The notes beneath the pieces were generated by a model that saw only the letters and a program-made list of their open reading frames with translations, did not search any database and had not been told where the DNA came from. A DNA stretch of 64,000 bases, from positions 9,419,501-9,483,500 of the forward strand of contig NC_060114.1 of assembly GCF_021155765.1 (NCBI RefSeq). Reading direction: 5' to 3'. Source of the stretch: Diprion similis. Its lineage: Eukaryota; Arthropoda; Insecta; Hymenoptera; Diprionidae. Positions 12,402 through 31,308 of this stretch are shown piece after piece. Position 1 is the stretch's first letter, and each line of letters starts with the position of its first letter. Both the position numbers and the translations under genes were made by a program.

Positions 12402-14955
12402 ATGCCCAGTTTTCTGGTCCTTCCGAATAGGCGCATAACCTGGATTCAACTCTGTTATTACGTTCCAGAGGAGACTTCAGAGACTGGCAAACTGCTACAC
12501 CAATAAGGGTGAATAAAAATTAAGGATTTCGAGGTGTACATTCATACACTCTTTTATCAGCGCAAACTGCAGTAAACCTTCCACTATTTTTTCATGCAAG
12601 TATGCTGCAAGTATAGTGTTCATATTATATATGTGTACACTTGATAGATATTTAGATATTATAACCAGAGTCTCATTTGAAGAGACTAATCAAGGCTTCC
12701 ATGGAAAAAAAATTCCTAAAGTTGAAAATAACGTAAGAACTGAACCGAAAACACTTCCACGTTTTTTTTTACTGAGAATTCCACTCGTGCAGCTGAATTT
12801 TAAAACTACTTTAATACTCTTTCGATGGTTTGAAAGTTCGTAAAGTATACTCCTTGCATCGTAATTATTTTGTGAACGCTTTTATTTCGTCCAGTTAATT
12901 TTTTTGGTCTTTTTTACTTTTCTACTTTTCATGACCTAACGTAACGTAACTCCTTACGTTTTCGACCCTCCAGAACCCGAAAATTAGATTTTTAGAAAAT
13001 CACGGTCTGGATGTCGGTCTGTCGGTGTGTCGGTCTATTCGATAAACTCCGGTGATGATCTCAAAAACGGCCCGATGAAAGCATATAAAACCCAAAGAAT
13101 TTTACAACGAAATGACAGGCATGAAAATTAAGTTTTACCGGAAATCAATCGACTTTCAAATGTTTTATCGACAAACATACTTTTTTCTCCTTATTACCTT
13201 TTCTAAATAAAAGATTATGTTTTTCCCAGTTTATAAATTTTTTTTTTTTTATCTATTAATGTTCGATTTTTCAGAACTTTTTTTGGTCTGTCTTTTCTTT
13301 CAAAACTTTTACGTTTGGCTGCCAAGTTCTATCAGTTTCAGATTTTTCACTCGACCGTTTTCGGGATCGTCGAGGAAGTTTGTCAGGCAGACTGACAGAC
13401 TCTTCACTTTTCATGGTGATGAAAAGTATTGCGAACAAACCGTTTTTTTCTGGCTTGTTTTTTTTTTTTTTCTTCTATTTTTGGTAAAAAAAACTACGTC
13501 CTTTTTTTACTGTGTGTGTACATACTATACCGAAACCCGTAGGGTATGATTTTCTGTGTATTTATTTAGTTTTTATTATTTATATTATAATACAAGCGTC
13601 ACATCCACCGTGACATGTATAAATATATATCGTAGGACAGATTATGCACCACCCTGCGGATGAGTGAATCTCTGATATGAGGTAAATTTATACAGTCACT
13701 ATCGAATAGCAACACGCTAATGTTTTATTTTCAGACTGATCCTCAGGGACTCGAACTAGAAGTTTAATTTTTATCCTAACATTAATCTTTTTTAGATTTT
13801 TTTTTATATCTAAATGGCTTGATGATAATCAGACGTTCTCGACCATTGGACTATTGGAAACAAACCTCAGATTAAAGATCCATTCCATCCGACAGTTAAT
13901 ACAATGAAAATCATAATAGCGTGCTCGAATCTCAGATATATGATATACTTATGTATCGTTGCATGTGGTAGTCTCTTTACCATCAGTATTATAAAATGTA
14001 ATATGTAACAGCGTGTTTTGTCTGGCAAAAACTTTGCTCAGCGTGTATAACGCGCATATCTTGTGACAAAAATTTGCAAGAAAAGTACGTCTTAAAACAA
14101 CAAAAATATATGTTATAGGCAAAAAACGCGAGTATAGTTTTCGTAGTTCGTCTGATGTGATGGCGTATTATGTATGTGTGTATGTATAGAAGACTGTTTA
14201 AAGGAAGAGAGTGCGAGTATGATTGTATTATTATCAAACTAAGAAATGGCGAATAATACGAAAGCAATTTTTCTCAAACTACCAGCGTTTCTCTCAATCA
14301 CGATTCAACGATCAGTTTTTACAAGCTCGAATGTCTCTCGCAATTAATGTAATCATCTCTCTTCCATTCTGCTGGCGGAGACCTCGAACATGCAAGATTC
14401 GCTGGTCAACCACACGTGGCTTGATGTTATTCGCAGTGTTTGTAGCCTTTATTCATACAAATAATTTGTTCTATTTTTCTACCTAATTAATTACAAAATC
14501 GTGTACTTAAGTCGGATGGAATTTATTGGATTGCATCCGTCTGCTTGTAGCACCATATGTTAATTATTATGTACATGACATGCATTACGCGTGTGTGCGA
14601 GGGCACGTATGCATGAACACACACTGTATTATACATGCTATATGTACACATATATGTATAGATATGTACAGTAAAAATTGAACTTATACCGTCTTGTAAA
14701 ATCTCAATTGGGTAAATAACTGACACACTTTTTCTTTTCCGTTCTCTCCCGTGCACTGCTAACGATACGGGCCATCCGCAGTCAATTGCCGATCTATGGT
14801 TCAATAATACAAAATTGTTTCTAGGGCTCGGGGTAATGATAATACAAAACAGTTTCTAGGGATTGGGGTAACGTTGCTTCCGTCCAATACTCGGAAATAC
14901 GTCACGGACGTAGCACAGTTAACAATAACTATATAATAATAATTGTAATCCTGGA
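12402..14955. other. Intergenic DNA between receptor and ABC transporter
   Basis: AT-rich with poly-T runs, and no conserved frame. 13011-13036 has an imperfect GTCGGTCTGT tandem that may belong to a repeat family. The right end probably holds the 3' UTR of the minus-strand transporter. Confidence 0.5.
14522..14527 (-). terminator. Candidate poly(A) signal of the ABCC gene at 14956
   Basis: TTTATT on the plus strand is AATAAA on the transporter strand, about 430 bases past its stop. A second copy at 14448-14453 is an alternative. Confidence 0.35.
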
Positions 14956-22113
<7,158 letters not shown>

Positions 22114-25100
22114 GACGTCTGTCAAAGTGTTGTACCCGCCGGGTTGATTGCTCAACAACTGTGGAAACGCACCAGAGATAAACAATTTTCTAAAACCTCC
22201 ACTTTCCGTTCCACTAAAACTATAATTGAGACTGTATGCTTAATCCATTGCGAAGACAGAAGCTTCGGAAGGTTATTTACACCCTAATTTAAGTAATTTC
22301 GCGTCGTATTGTTAGGTGAACAATATCTGACTCCGTATGATAAAGCGGTCACGTTTCGTTGGACGAATCGCGGTGGCACCTCCGCCTCTTCGCCCTTACA
22401 AGAGAGACTGAGAGAGTTGAATAAATCCAGGTTCCTTCAACGATTATATATCCGATCGCGATGTGTAGGTGACGCGCGTAACTAGAGATAACATACATAG
22501 GTGTGACATGCGAATAACCGCGACTCAGATAACAATTTCCATGTCACGAAATTATATAAAAGAAACTTACAGACTTGTTGTAAAGCTTTTGCTACAGACA
22601 ATGTTCTTTTTCGTTCTTTTAAACGTAAAATTATTCTATGATTTCTCATCTACGAATAAATTTGTGTATTTGTGTATCAAATCTTTCTATATACATATAT
22701 ACATACATATATGTGTATATATACTTTTTTTTTTATTAAGCCTCGTAATATTTACAATCTTAATCTTACGATAATGATAAATAAATTCCTATCACTAAAA
22801 TAGGCGAAAAGAAGTTCATAAAAGACTGACAAGTTTAGTTGGAAGAAAAGTCTGCTGTAAAATACTCGCTAAATATTGTAAAAGTTACAATTTGTAATAC
22901 ACGGATATGAGGAAAATTGTAAGACGTTGGTATAATAATTTCAAGATTTACTTTATGAAAAGCATCGAATATCGAAGGGTTTAGAAAGGACCGTGAGATG
23001 CTACATTGTGAAATCGTGAAACCTTATCTCTGTTTATTTAAGTAGAGTCTGTTCGAAGGCAGTGTAGTACGGCTTTACTAAAAACTATTGAATCAACAAT
23101 CAAGAATCACAGCTATCAAGATGCTTACCGCGAGAAGAAATAATTTTCAGCATCACTTTATAACTGTGATAATTGAAATGATACTTTATGTTTCTTTGAA
23201 CTAAGATTAAGTAGAGTAATTAAAAAGTATTAGGTAATTAAAAGTAAATTAATTAAAAAGTAAAGCGTAAAATTACTAATAAACAAAAAGTTACTGATAA
23301 ATGACTAACAAACTTTACTACTTTTCTACGGTGAGAAATCCTAAAAAAAAGCAAAACCATTTTGTTTCGAATAGAAAATGTTGAAAAATCAGTAATAAGC
23401 TAACGCGCTTTTCCCTCTGTAACCAAGTTCGAATAAGCTAGTACCGTATTCGAACTATTGATGGCAAAAGGAAATACTACTTCATTATGCAATAGATGTT
23501 GCACAGTTATAAGATTCGTACCTATAATAATCTCATAAGAAGAATTACCAATGCGGTAATATTTATAAAGAGATATAATCCTTACTAAGAGATTATGAAT
23601 TTTTCTTATCTCGCCATTTAATACTCGGACGATATTTATCACTCGCTGTTAGAATATGGTAAATATTGATTATATAAATTCTGGTATCATCGTATCATTT
23701 ACTGAAATTTCACTCACGCTCATCTTTTTTTTTTTCTCATCACTTATGAGTAATAATTTGAAATATTAAGATGATCTCCCAGCCTTGGGGAGAATGTATT
23801 TATGCCTGTGTATACATCCATTCAATTAATCTAACAAATTTGTGCTGCGTCACTGCGGGCTGGCTGTGACCTCACTCGTGTACGCGGTGTAGGATTTTCT
23901 CGTCTGTATAGAAGCATGTACGCACTTTATTTCCCAGTTATAACGATTTACCGCGGTAGCCTTAAAACTAGATGATAACGAGCAAACAACGTGACTGGCG
24001 CTTCTCCGTGTTAATCACGGACTCGACAAATATTACACACCCATAGACGATTATAAATGTTTCAATATTATGTGCAAGACGATGAAGAAAACGTGTGAAA
24101 TGTCGCACACCTTTTTACTCTGCAAGTTTACTTTTCCTTGCTAAATCCGGACAAGAATCTAGCGGAAACGGTGAATTTTACAACGAACGTGATTTTCGAA
24201 AACATGCATTCAATAGTTGTGACAATACAGTATGCAACATGAATAATGTACATTGGCAAAAATTTCGGGTAATACCGCGGTCTCTTATGGGAATGAACAG
24301 TGGAGTTATTAAACTGATATTATATCAGATTTGCGATCGGATTGATTATTTCCCTTTTCTGTTATTACAGCGGTTCGTGCAACCTCGAATATATTTTTTG
24401 CTCTGTAAAAATTTGCGATAAGATAAAATACTTCGTATAATCATACACGGTTAGTTCGGCGTGTGCTAGTTACCCACAATTACCAGGTGCAGGTTACACA
24501 AAATCTCTCTTTCGTGTGCGAAAATTTGTTCCTCAAACGGGGATGAAATTTTTAATTCTCATATAGATTTTTGTGCATGTTGCAATCGTCATTGAGATCT
24601 CGCAGTAAAACCGGAGGTCGCAGCGTTAACGGAATCACAGTTTCAACGGCTTCGTTCAACAATTTGAAAAAAGGTAATTTGATCAGTCAAGAAAATGTCG
24701 CCCTTATTCTTAGATTATACGGAATAGCTGACGTGCTTTGAATTCCCGAGTGAGCTTAACGAAATTTCAAAGTAAACCGTATCTCGGCTTCGGCCATGAT
24801 TCGGACAGAGGAGAAATATACGCATGTATCCTATCATAACTCGTATGTGATACGATATATCATGCAATAACGATGATTCATCCATACACCCAGGATTGTC
24901 CATTGCTTTGTGCAGAGATTTTCCAATCATGTTATACGCTTACTAGCGGTATATTGTAGAATTATATTCTGACAAGGACTTCCATCAAATATCTATCGTC
25001 GATCGTCGCTATCAAGGTAATTGCGCAATAGCATACATGGTAGCTATTCGATAACTCAAGTCGACCTACCAGATCTCGTCGCGGAGCATAAACGACGCAT

Positions 25101-27791
25101 GAGTCCTCAGGAATTTGACTCTCGAACTGCAAGCGATATTTTTGAACACCGCGACGCTTCCGATCTTCCCAATATTATTTTACTTTGTTTACGTGCCGTT
25201 GAAAGCCCGCCGTTAAGTCCACGACTCAACATTCGCCACGAACTGAGCCCAAATTATTCCAATACACGAAAAATAAATGAAACTTATAGTGGAAAAACAT
25301 ACCGAACAAGCTTTCGTGGTATAATTATATCACTCACTAGCCTGCGAATATTTTCGAACACTTTTTGTGGCAAAACTATTATACACAACTGTGTGCTCTC
25401 ACGGACTTTTTTTTTTAGAACTCATCGAAACCTTGAAAAGCCTCGCGTTAGTCAGTGCTCACATAAGTGTGTGATTTCGTTCCGAGGTATGGCTCCGAAT
25501 TCTCGCATGAAGTGTTGCTGTTATTCTACGTCGGGGATTGTAATGACTTTGACGTGGTGCCATGAGGTTCAGTACATGCGAACGATATCTGTGACATTAA
25601 CTATCGTCCGCCGTCGTCATATCCGCAGTCTACAGATTTTACATTATGCTCAGAATAGGTTAGGTCGGTTGATTATTAAGGCGGTATACTCACTGTAATA
25701 CGGTTCTAATAAAAAGCAGGAAAAGAAGAAGAAGTTGACCTGAACCACCCAGTTAAGATATCTTCAAATTTAAGCTGGCCTGCATGCCGGCAACCTCACG
25801 AACAGTTTCTTGCTCCGAAAACCCCGGTGCACGCCCACTTGACGTAAGAATCAGAAACCGACTGTAGGTTTGGCCTCGACGGCGATGCTCTCTAAATCAC
25901 CGGTAAAGAAAGAAGCGCCAAGTCATCGTTGCCTCGTGAAAAAAAAATCCCCGCGTCGGAAACTCAGTAAACGCGATAAGAAAATGGATTACCCTGGTTA
26001 CGTGACAGCGTTTTTTGTTCGACCGCTTGTCGATGGCGAATCAAACTCCTGTTTTGAGTTCCTGCCGTTTTCTAAATTATTCCTTTTTTCTCTCTCCGTT
26101 TCACTCTTCTTTACCGATACACTCGACTGCGGATCTTCTACGACTAATCTCTCATAGATCGCGCTAAAGCTAATCCCTGCGCGCCAGCTGGCCACGGATT
26201 CGGAGGCCGCAAACTGTTTCAAACAGATGTTTCGATCGGGATCGAGTTATCGACACTTACGAATTGCCATATGATTGTTTCCCGCCAACAAAATACTCAA
26301 CCACAATTATCTGATTGGCACGAATTGAGACCATAAAAGCTTACCCTTAAATTCAGCATTTTCACAAAAATTCCTAATCACAGGTGAACAGAATGTAATT
26401 TGGACGTGACAAGAGGACCTATGACCTAGAACTGAACTCTAATTACACTTTTGAGTTAGACAAGATCACTGAGGAATCGAAACAGCTCAAGCAGCGCACT
26501 AACAGTGAACATACGATTACTCGGTTATTTCTATTGTTTCACAAACTGTGGAAAGCGGTGTGAAGTGGGAAATTATCGGCCGGGGTCAGAGGCCGTGGAC
26601 CGTGATTATCGTAAGTATGTTTATTGTTCAAACATTAGCGCTCGCAGTGGTTATAAAAGAAAGAAAAAAAAAACAATTTATGGCAACTGGTCAAGTTTTT
26701 ACGGCTGAGATTGGGGTGAACATTCAAATGGCGTTTATGATCAATGAGTGAACATGCGCGATTTTTGTACTTTTCGAGTTTGAGTTATCGTGGTAAAACT
26801 AATAAAAACCGTTATTTTGAGACAAATTCTTGTAAATATACCGACATACTACGCCCGAACTTTAGACGCGCAATATATCCGTTAATTATTAATATGTTTT
26901 TTATAAGTACCATTGATTTTCATCGATAAAAATGTGAAAAACAACTTAAGAATGTATTAAATTTCTTATGTTCTTTCAATTGGACATAAACGTGAATCGA
27001 ATTCTCACCCCATTTTCAGCTATCAAAGCCTTCCTAGTTCCCCTGAGCTCAAGTCGGCTAATTTTTCAATTGTCTTTGTGACAAAATGTTCGTAGAATAT
27101 TGCACTTATAGGATAGGCCGATACAAAAAATTCTTTTTTGGAGATTTTAAGCCTTCCTAGTTCTTTTAACATTATTTTCTTCCTAAGCTGCTGCTGATCA
27201 GTTTGATATATTACGTTTGACGGCCAGAGCACATTTATGCGATATATTTACCGTTGACGAACGATTCAATTATGCCGCCCGAAACCGGAAGTAGACGCTA
27301 GTAGCGCCTCAACGGTAATAAGGCGGCGCATAATTACGGGGAGTTGCCTATGGTCCGGAGGCGAAACAGTGATCTGCAATTATTACCAACTAGCTGACCG
27401 GTCTCGGCTTCGCACGGATAGACAAATCTTAGTTGAATGTCCATTATTTTCACGTATATCCAACCATTTGGTTAGCGCACGCCGATAAAGCAGCCAAGCT
27501 GTGCTTTTTCTTCTGACTTAATTTACAAATATTGAGAATTCAAACTAAAAACTTATTCTCATCAAAATGAATTACATCTTACATTACACTGGGATGGTTT
27601 AGCTTTTTGTTAGTGAAAGAATATTCAAAATCGGTCTAGTAATTCCAGAGATTACCCCTTACATACGTACAACCGTGGCGGATTCCGTCCCACTGAAATT
27701 GAACCGAAGTTGCACTGAGATTTCACTTCGATTACACTTAAACTTCACGGTGTAGTTAAAAAATTTTACATTGTACTTTCACTGTAGTGCA

Positions 27792-28256
27792 TTAAGGGGA
27801 CTTGAAACTAATGAATTCGAGGTCATTTTCAAAGGAACGCAGTTGATAGGAGAATAAATTTGATTTATTGTAGTTTCAACCTAGTTTAGGGTCATCTTTG
27901 GGGATTATTTCCCTGGTTAAACAAATATCCTAACTATATTACGAATAGCGGTTCAGCCCTGGAGAGGTGCCGTCGCGTTTTTGTTGCTACATCACATTGT
28001 GCATGACTGCAATGCCATCTTTCATCAGAAATAATTGGGGTTTTGCATGAATAAGGTAAACAGTTAGGCACTTCTCCAGGGCTGAACCGCTCTTCGTAAT
28101 GTAGTTAGAATATTTGTTTAACCAGAGAAATAATCCCTAAAGATGACCCTAAATTAGGGTGAAACTACAATAAATAAAATTTATTCTGCTATCAATACTG
28201 TGTTCCTTTGAAAATGACCTCGAATTTATTACCTTAAGGTATATACGTCGCCTTAA
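27792..28256. mobile_element. TTAA-flanked foldback MITE
   Basis: Both ends are TTAA, followed inward by GGGGAC on the left and GGCGAC (inverted) on the right. The arms of about 175 bases are near-perfect inverted copies, for example AATTCGAGGTCATTTTCAAA and CGGTTCAGCCCTGGAGA, around a spacer of about 110 bases. There is no coding frame. TTAA target sites are characteristic of piggyBac-type transposition. Confidence 0.8.
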
Positions 28257-28384
28257 AAGCTTAGCAATATCACACTGAAAAATCGCTGAAGGAAGAATTT
28301 GCTTTGTAAAATAAAAATATGTGTTTACTTTTAATTACTCCTTATTGATAATTTAAACTAAAATTTAAAAATGAAAAACGGCGA

Positions 28385-28455
28385 TACTTCGACTCGGGCC
28401 GCCAGCGTGCCAGTCCTTACCCACTGCACCACGCTCGCTTGCTTGCCAAGTTACA
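28385..28455 (-). mobile_element. Possible tRNA-derived SINE head
   Basis: On the minus strand, TGGTGCAGTGGG resembles a pol III A box, and about 30 bases on GGCCCGAGTCG resembles a B box (8 of 11 positions). It is not a functional tRNA, as no acceptor stem can be drawn. It sits inside the transposon mosaic. Confidence 0.3.
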
Positions 28456-29683
28456 AATGACAACGGTACATCCAGTGTGAAAGGGAGTCTCCCGAAAATT
28501 TTCTCCGAAGCTAGGGCTTATTGAACAAAATAGCGTTAGCCTAGTACTCAGAAAGAGTCCCTCTTCAATATACCTGAGACCCACCAAACCTCTTGTTAGT
28601 CAAATTTGTAATTATTGGACTTATAATTTGGAAATCGCCAGTAGATGAAATAAGTAATATTATGCAATGGTGGTACCAGAGTGGATTTTTCGAGTATAAT
28701 TTTTGTAAAACCGCAGGGGTCAAATTTCACATTTACACCAAAGAATGGAGTGGAATTACTAGAATATTACTCTGATATCACTGATTTTATGGTCCACCAA
28801 AAATCACTCTAATAACACGTTGGGACCAAATCCGCCAAGAATACAGTTTTACCTCTTTATAATATTAGTATAGATAAGACGCTGTGCATTGAGATCGGTA
28901 ACGGACACGGTGTAAGATAAGAGGTGGTCCGATTTGCGCTGGACTTTGTGATTATTTTACTAATGTAAAGTTCACCAGTCGAATCCAAGTGTCGCATGCG
29001 CCGGAAAGCCACCGCAAGCGAAAATTTAAACTGTCTTTCGGAACATTTTGTATCCACGCAAAAATTAACGTCATCGTACAATCTGTCATGACCGCTTTCT
29101 AAATAAATTATGGTTTCTGGGAGCGCCCAACAACGATACTGATGTTTCCGAATGTCGAAACTCGTGCTGGCAGTCGGATACACAGTAGCATTTTCTCATT
29201 TTATTATATTATAACAACGAGACAATCGAGAATTACACCTGGAAAAATAAACAGGTTCGTGAGCAGAAACCAAGTGATCAAACAGCTATAAAATAAAGAT
29301 ACAGGAAAAACGCGTTTTCGTAACCACTTATTCTTACACTGTGCGAAGCATTCAGTAAAGCGACGCTATTATTGTTTGGACGCCTTTTCGTCTCGTTCAG
29401 CGTAGATCATATTTGGCTGTGAGGCCAACGGAAGCCACCTTGAAAATGTACGACGCTATCAACGCTGAACCGTTGAACTGAGCATATACCATGTGAATAT
29501 TTCCACACTTTAAAATGTGCGCCAAATGATCTCGCATGCGATTGGTTTAAAATTCAAGATGGCTCTCTAGGTGCGGGGCACGCGATTGCGTGGTGGCGTA
29601 ATTAGTTTTTAATGATGGCTGCGCAAGAACACACATGTCATCGACACATTGTATCTGTGTATTTCGAAACGTGTACTAAGTAG

Positions 29684-29797
29684 CTGCATTTGGTATTTAC
29701 ATCTGATTCCTCGATCACCTCTAGCGAGTCGCAAGGAGAGAGAAAAAACATCGCGTTTCGAGGTAATCGAGGGATCAGATGTAAACACCGAACGCAC
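29684..29797. repeat. Imperfect hairpin
   Basis: TTTACATCTGATTCCTCGAT on the left (about 29696-29715) recurs inverted on the right (about 29764-29784) with a few changes. Arms are about 36 bases with a 40-base loop. It may be a short foldback element remnant. Confidence 0.6.
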
Positions 29798-31270
29798 TAG
29801 ATAATGGTCAAATGACAGTCAACACCAGTAGTTCACTATTTTTTTGGGATGAAAACTGTTTCGAGAAACCGAGTTTCCTTTCTAGGCGTATCTTATGTGC
29901 CAATGAATAGCGACTAATGCTAGCGACGCAAGTGTCAGGAAAAACAAACGATACGTTGGTCATAGACTTATCAAATTTCCACAGAAAGAGAGCTTGTTTC
30001 AGTTTTGATTCTAAAAAAATAGCGAGCCACTGTAAGCGGCGCGGGAGATATATCATATCGGAATGGGCGTTCCGAAGTGAAAGAATAGAATATATGTCGA
30101 ATTGCTTCACCGGTATCAGTGTCCAGATTGTGGAGATTTTTTAACATTGGAAACGTTAGCGTATTTTGGACTTCAACCTTCTTATACATATTTTGTCAAA
30201 AAACCGAGAAGTACAATGAGATAACCGTTTTTAAGAATCGGATGTAAATTATCATTTCCGTTACGTCTGTTCCGAAATGACGAATCGCGCCTATTCATTC
30301 AGATAATTCATTCTAGTTATGGAACGACCTTTCCGAAATGTCGCACGTGTTAGCACACATTTCGGAATAGGTCCCTCATTTTTTCCCATTATGAGACTAG
30401 CAGTCTTTATAGATCTTCGAAGCCTCCTCAATATAAAAAAAAAAAATTGTAATTCGGAGCTTTGACCTTGACGCAAATGATACGTTATACATAACGCGTT
30501 ATAGCGTGTAAAATGGCTCGTATACATTCCATTCTCATAGAGGAACCCATGTCATAAAATTAGGTTTGAGCACGCGGGAGAAAAAAAATAAGTATACGGA
30601 TCTTTCGGACCTCGTCGCAATCCCTCAGGTCCATCGCCTCTCCGACGATCGGACGACAGTTCAGTTTCAGCGCGATCACAGTGCGGAACTGCTCGGTGAT
30701 CAATCGACATCGGACCGTCGACCTCGTGGTTGTTCTCGTCACTACGCGGCAAACAGATGTATAACCCTATAGCCTATAGTATACTTATATTATACAGTGA
30801 ATACCCTGTGTTCAGGATCGACGAGCCGGCAGCCGCAGAGCGTGGGATTCGAGCGTTATAGATAGTTACATCACAGCCGTGCAACCTAGTGCTAACTTTC
30901 TCACTTATCCTCTGTACACCTAGGTATGTAGAAATACACCCATTACTTATCGCTGCGTCGGATTCGAGCACCCTGATAAATCCCGCTCTGCTCTTCGTTA
31001 GAGTAGATCTTACCGCGTTGACGTGGAAGTATGAATGTATGTATGTATGTACATCCATGACACGTATTCCAATGCGTAAGAATACACATTGCGGGTATTC
31101 GCGTGAACAATATCTGATCAGCTTAGCATTCTCGCCTTTAAATCCTAGCCTGCAATATAATTGACAGTTGATTTTGATGAGCACCTTTCAACGCGATATG
31201 TCTTCCTCGGTATCGATATACTAGTTCGTGTTTGTGCGTCTATTTGCGATAATTAGCGTGAAAAATTAAT

Positions 31271-31308
31271 GTATGAATGTATGAATGTATGTATGTACGT
31301 ACGTACGT
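31271..31308. repeat. GTAT/ACGT simple repeat
   Basis: Imperfect tandem of GTATGAAT and GTAT units grading into ACGTACGT. A similar ATGT run lies at 31035-31051. Confidence 0.7.

Larger units (their letters stand above)
27676..28837. mobile_element. Terminal-inverted-repeat element inserted in the LINE tail
   Basis: Left end TGGCGGATTCCGTCCCACTG and the inverted right end TGGCGGATTTGGTCCCAACG agree at about 16 of 20 bases. The two bracket exactly the DNA that separates the halves of the LINE tail. No transposase is visible. Exact ends and target duplication are uncertain. Confidence 0.45.
27395..28875 (+). mobile_element. 3' end of a LINE-like (RTE-type) element, interrupted by later insertions
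   Basis: 27395-27675 carries sequence typical of the 3' UTR of RTE-like LINEs: GACCGGTCTCGGCTTCGCAC near the start, then AGTAATTCCAGAGATTACCC. The matching tail, CTCTTTATAATATTAGTATA, appears only at 28853-28872, beyond about 1.16 kb of inserted DNA. No reverse transcriptase frame remains. Family assignment rests on recall of such tails, not on a search. Confidence 0.5.

Noticed and set aside
25021..25698. 225-codon open frame in the ABCC spacer
   Set aside because: It lacks an ATG at the start, has no recognisable domain and irregular composition, and lies in gene-poor repeat-containing DNA.
28385..28455. Functional tRNA gene
   Set aside because: Box A and B resemblance only; no acceptor or anticodon stems form, so at most a SINE head.
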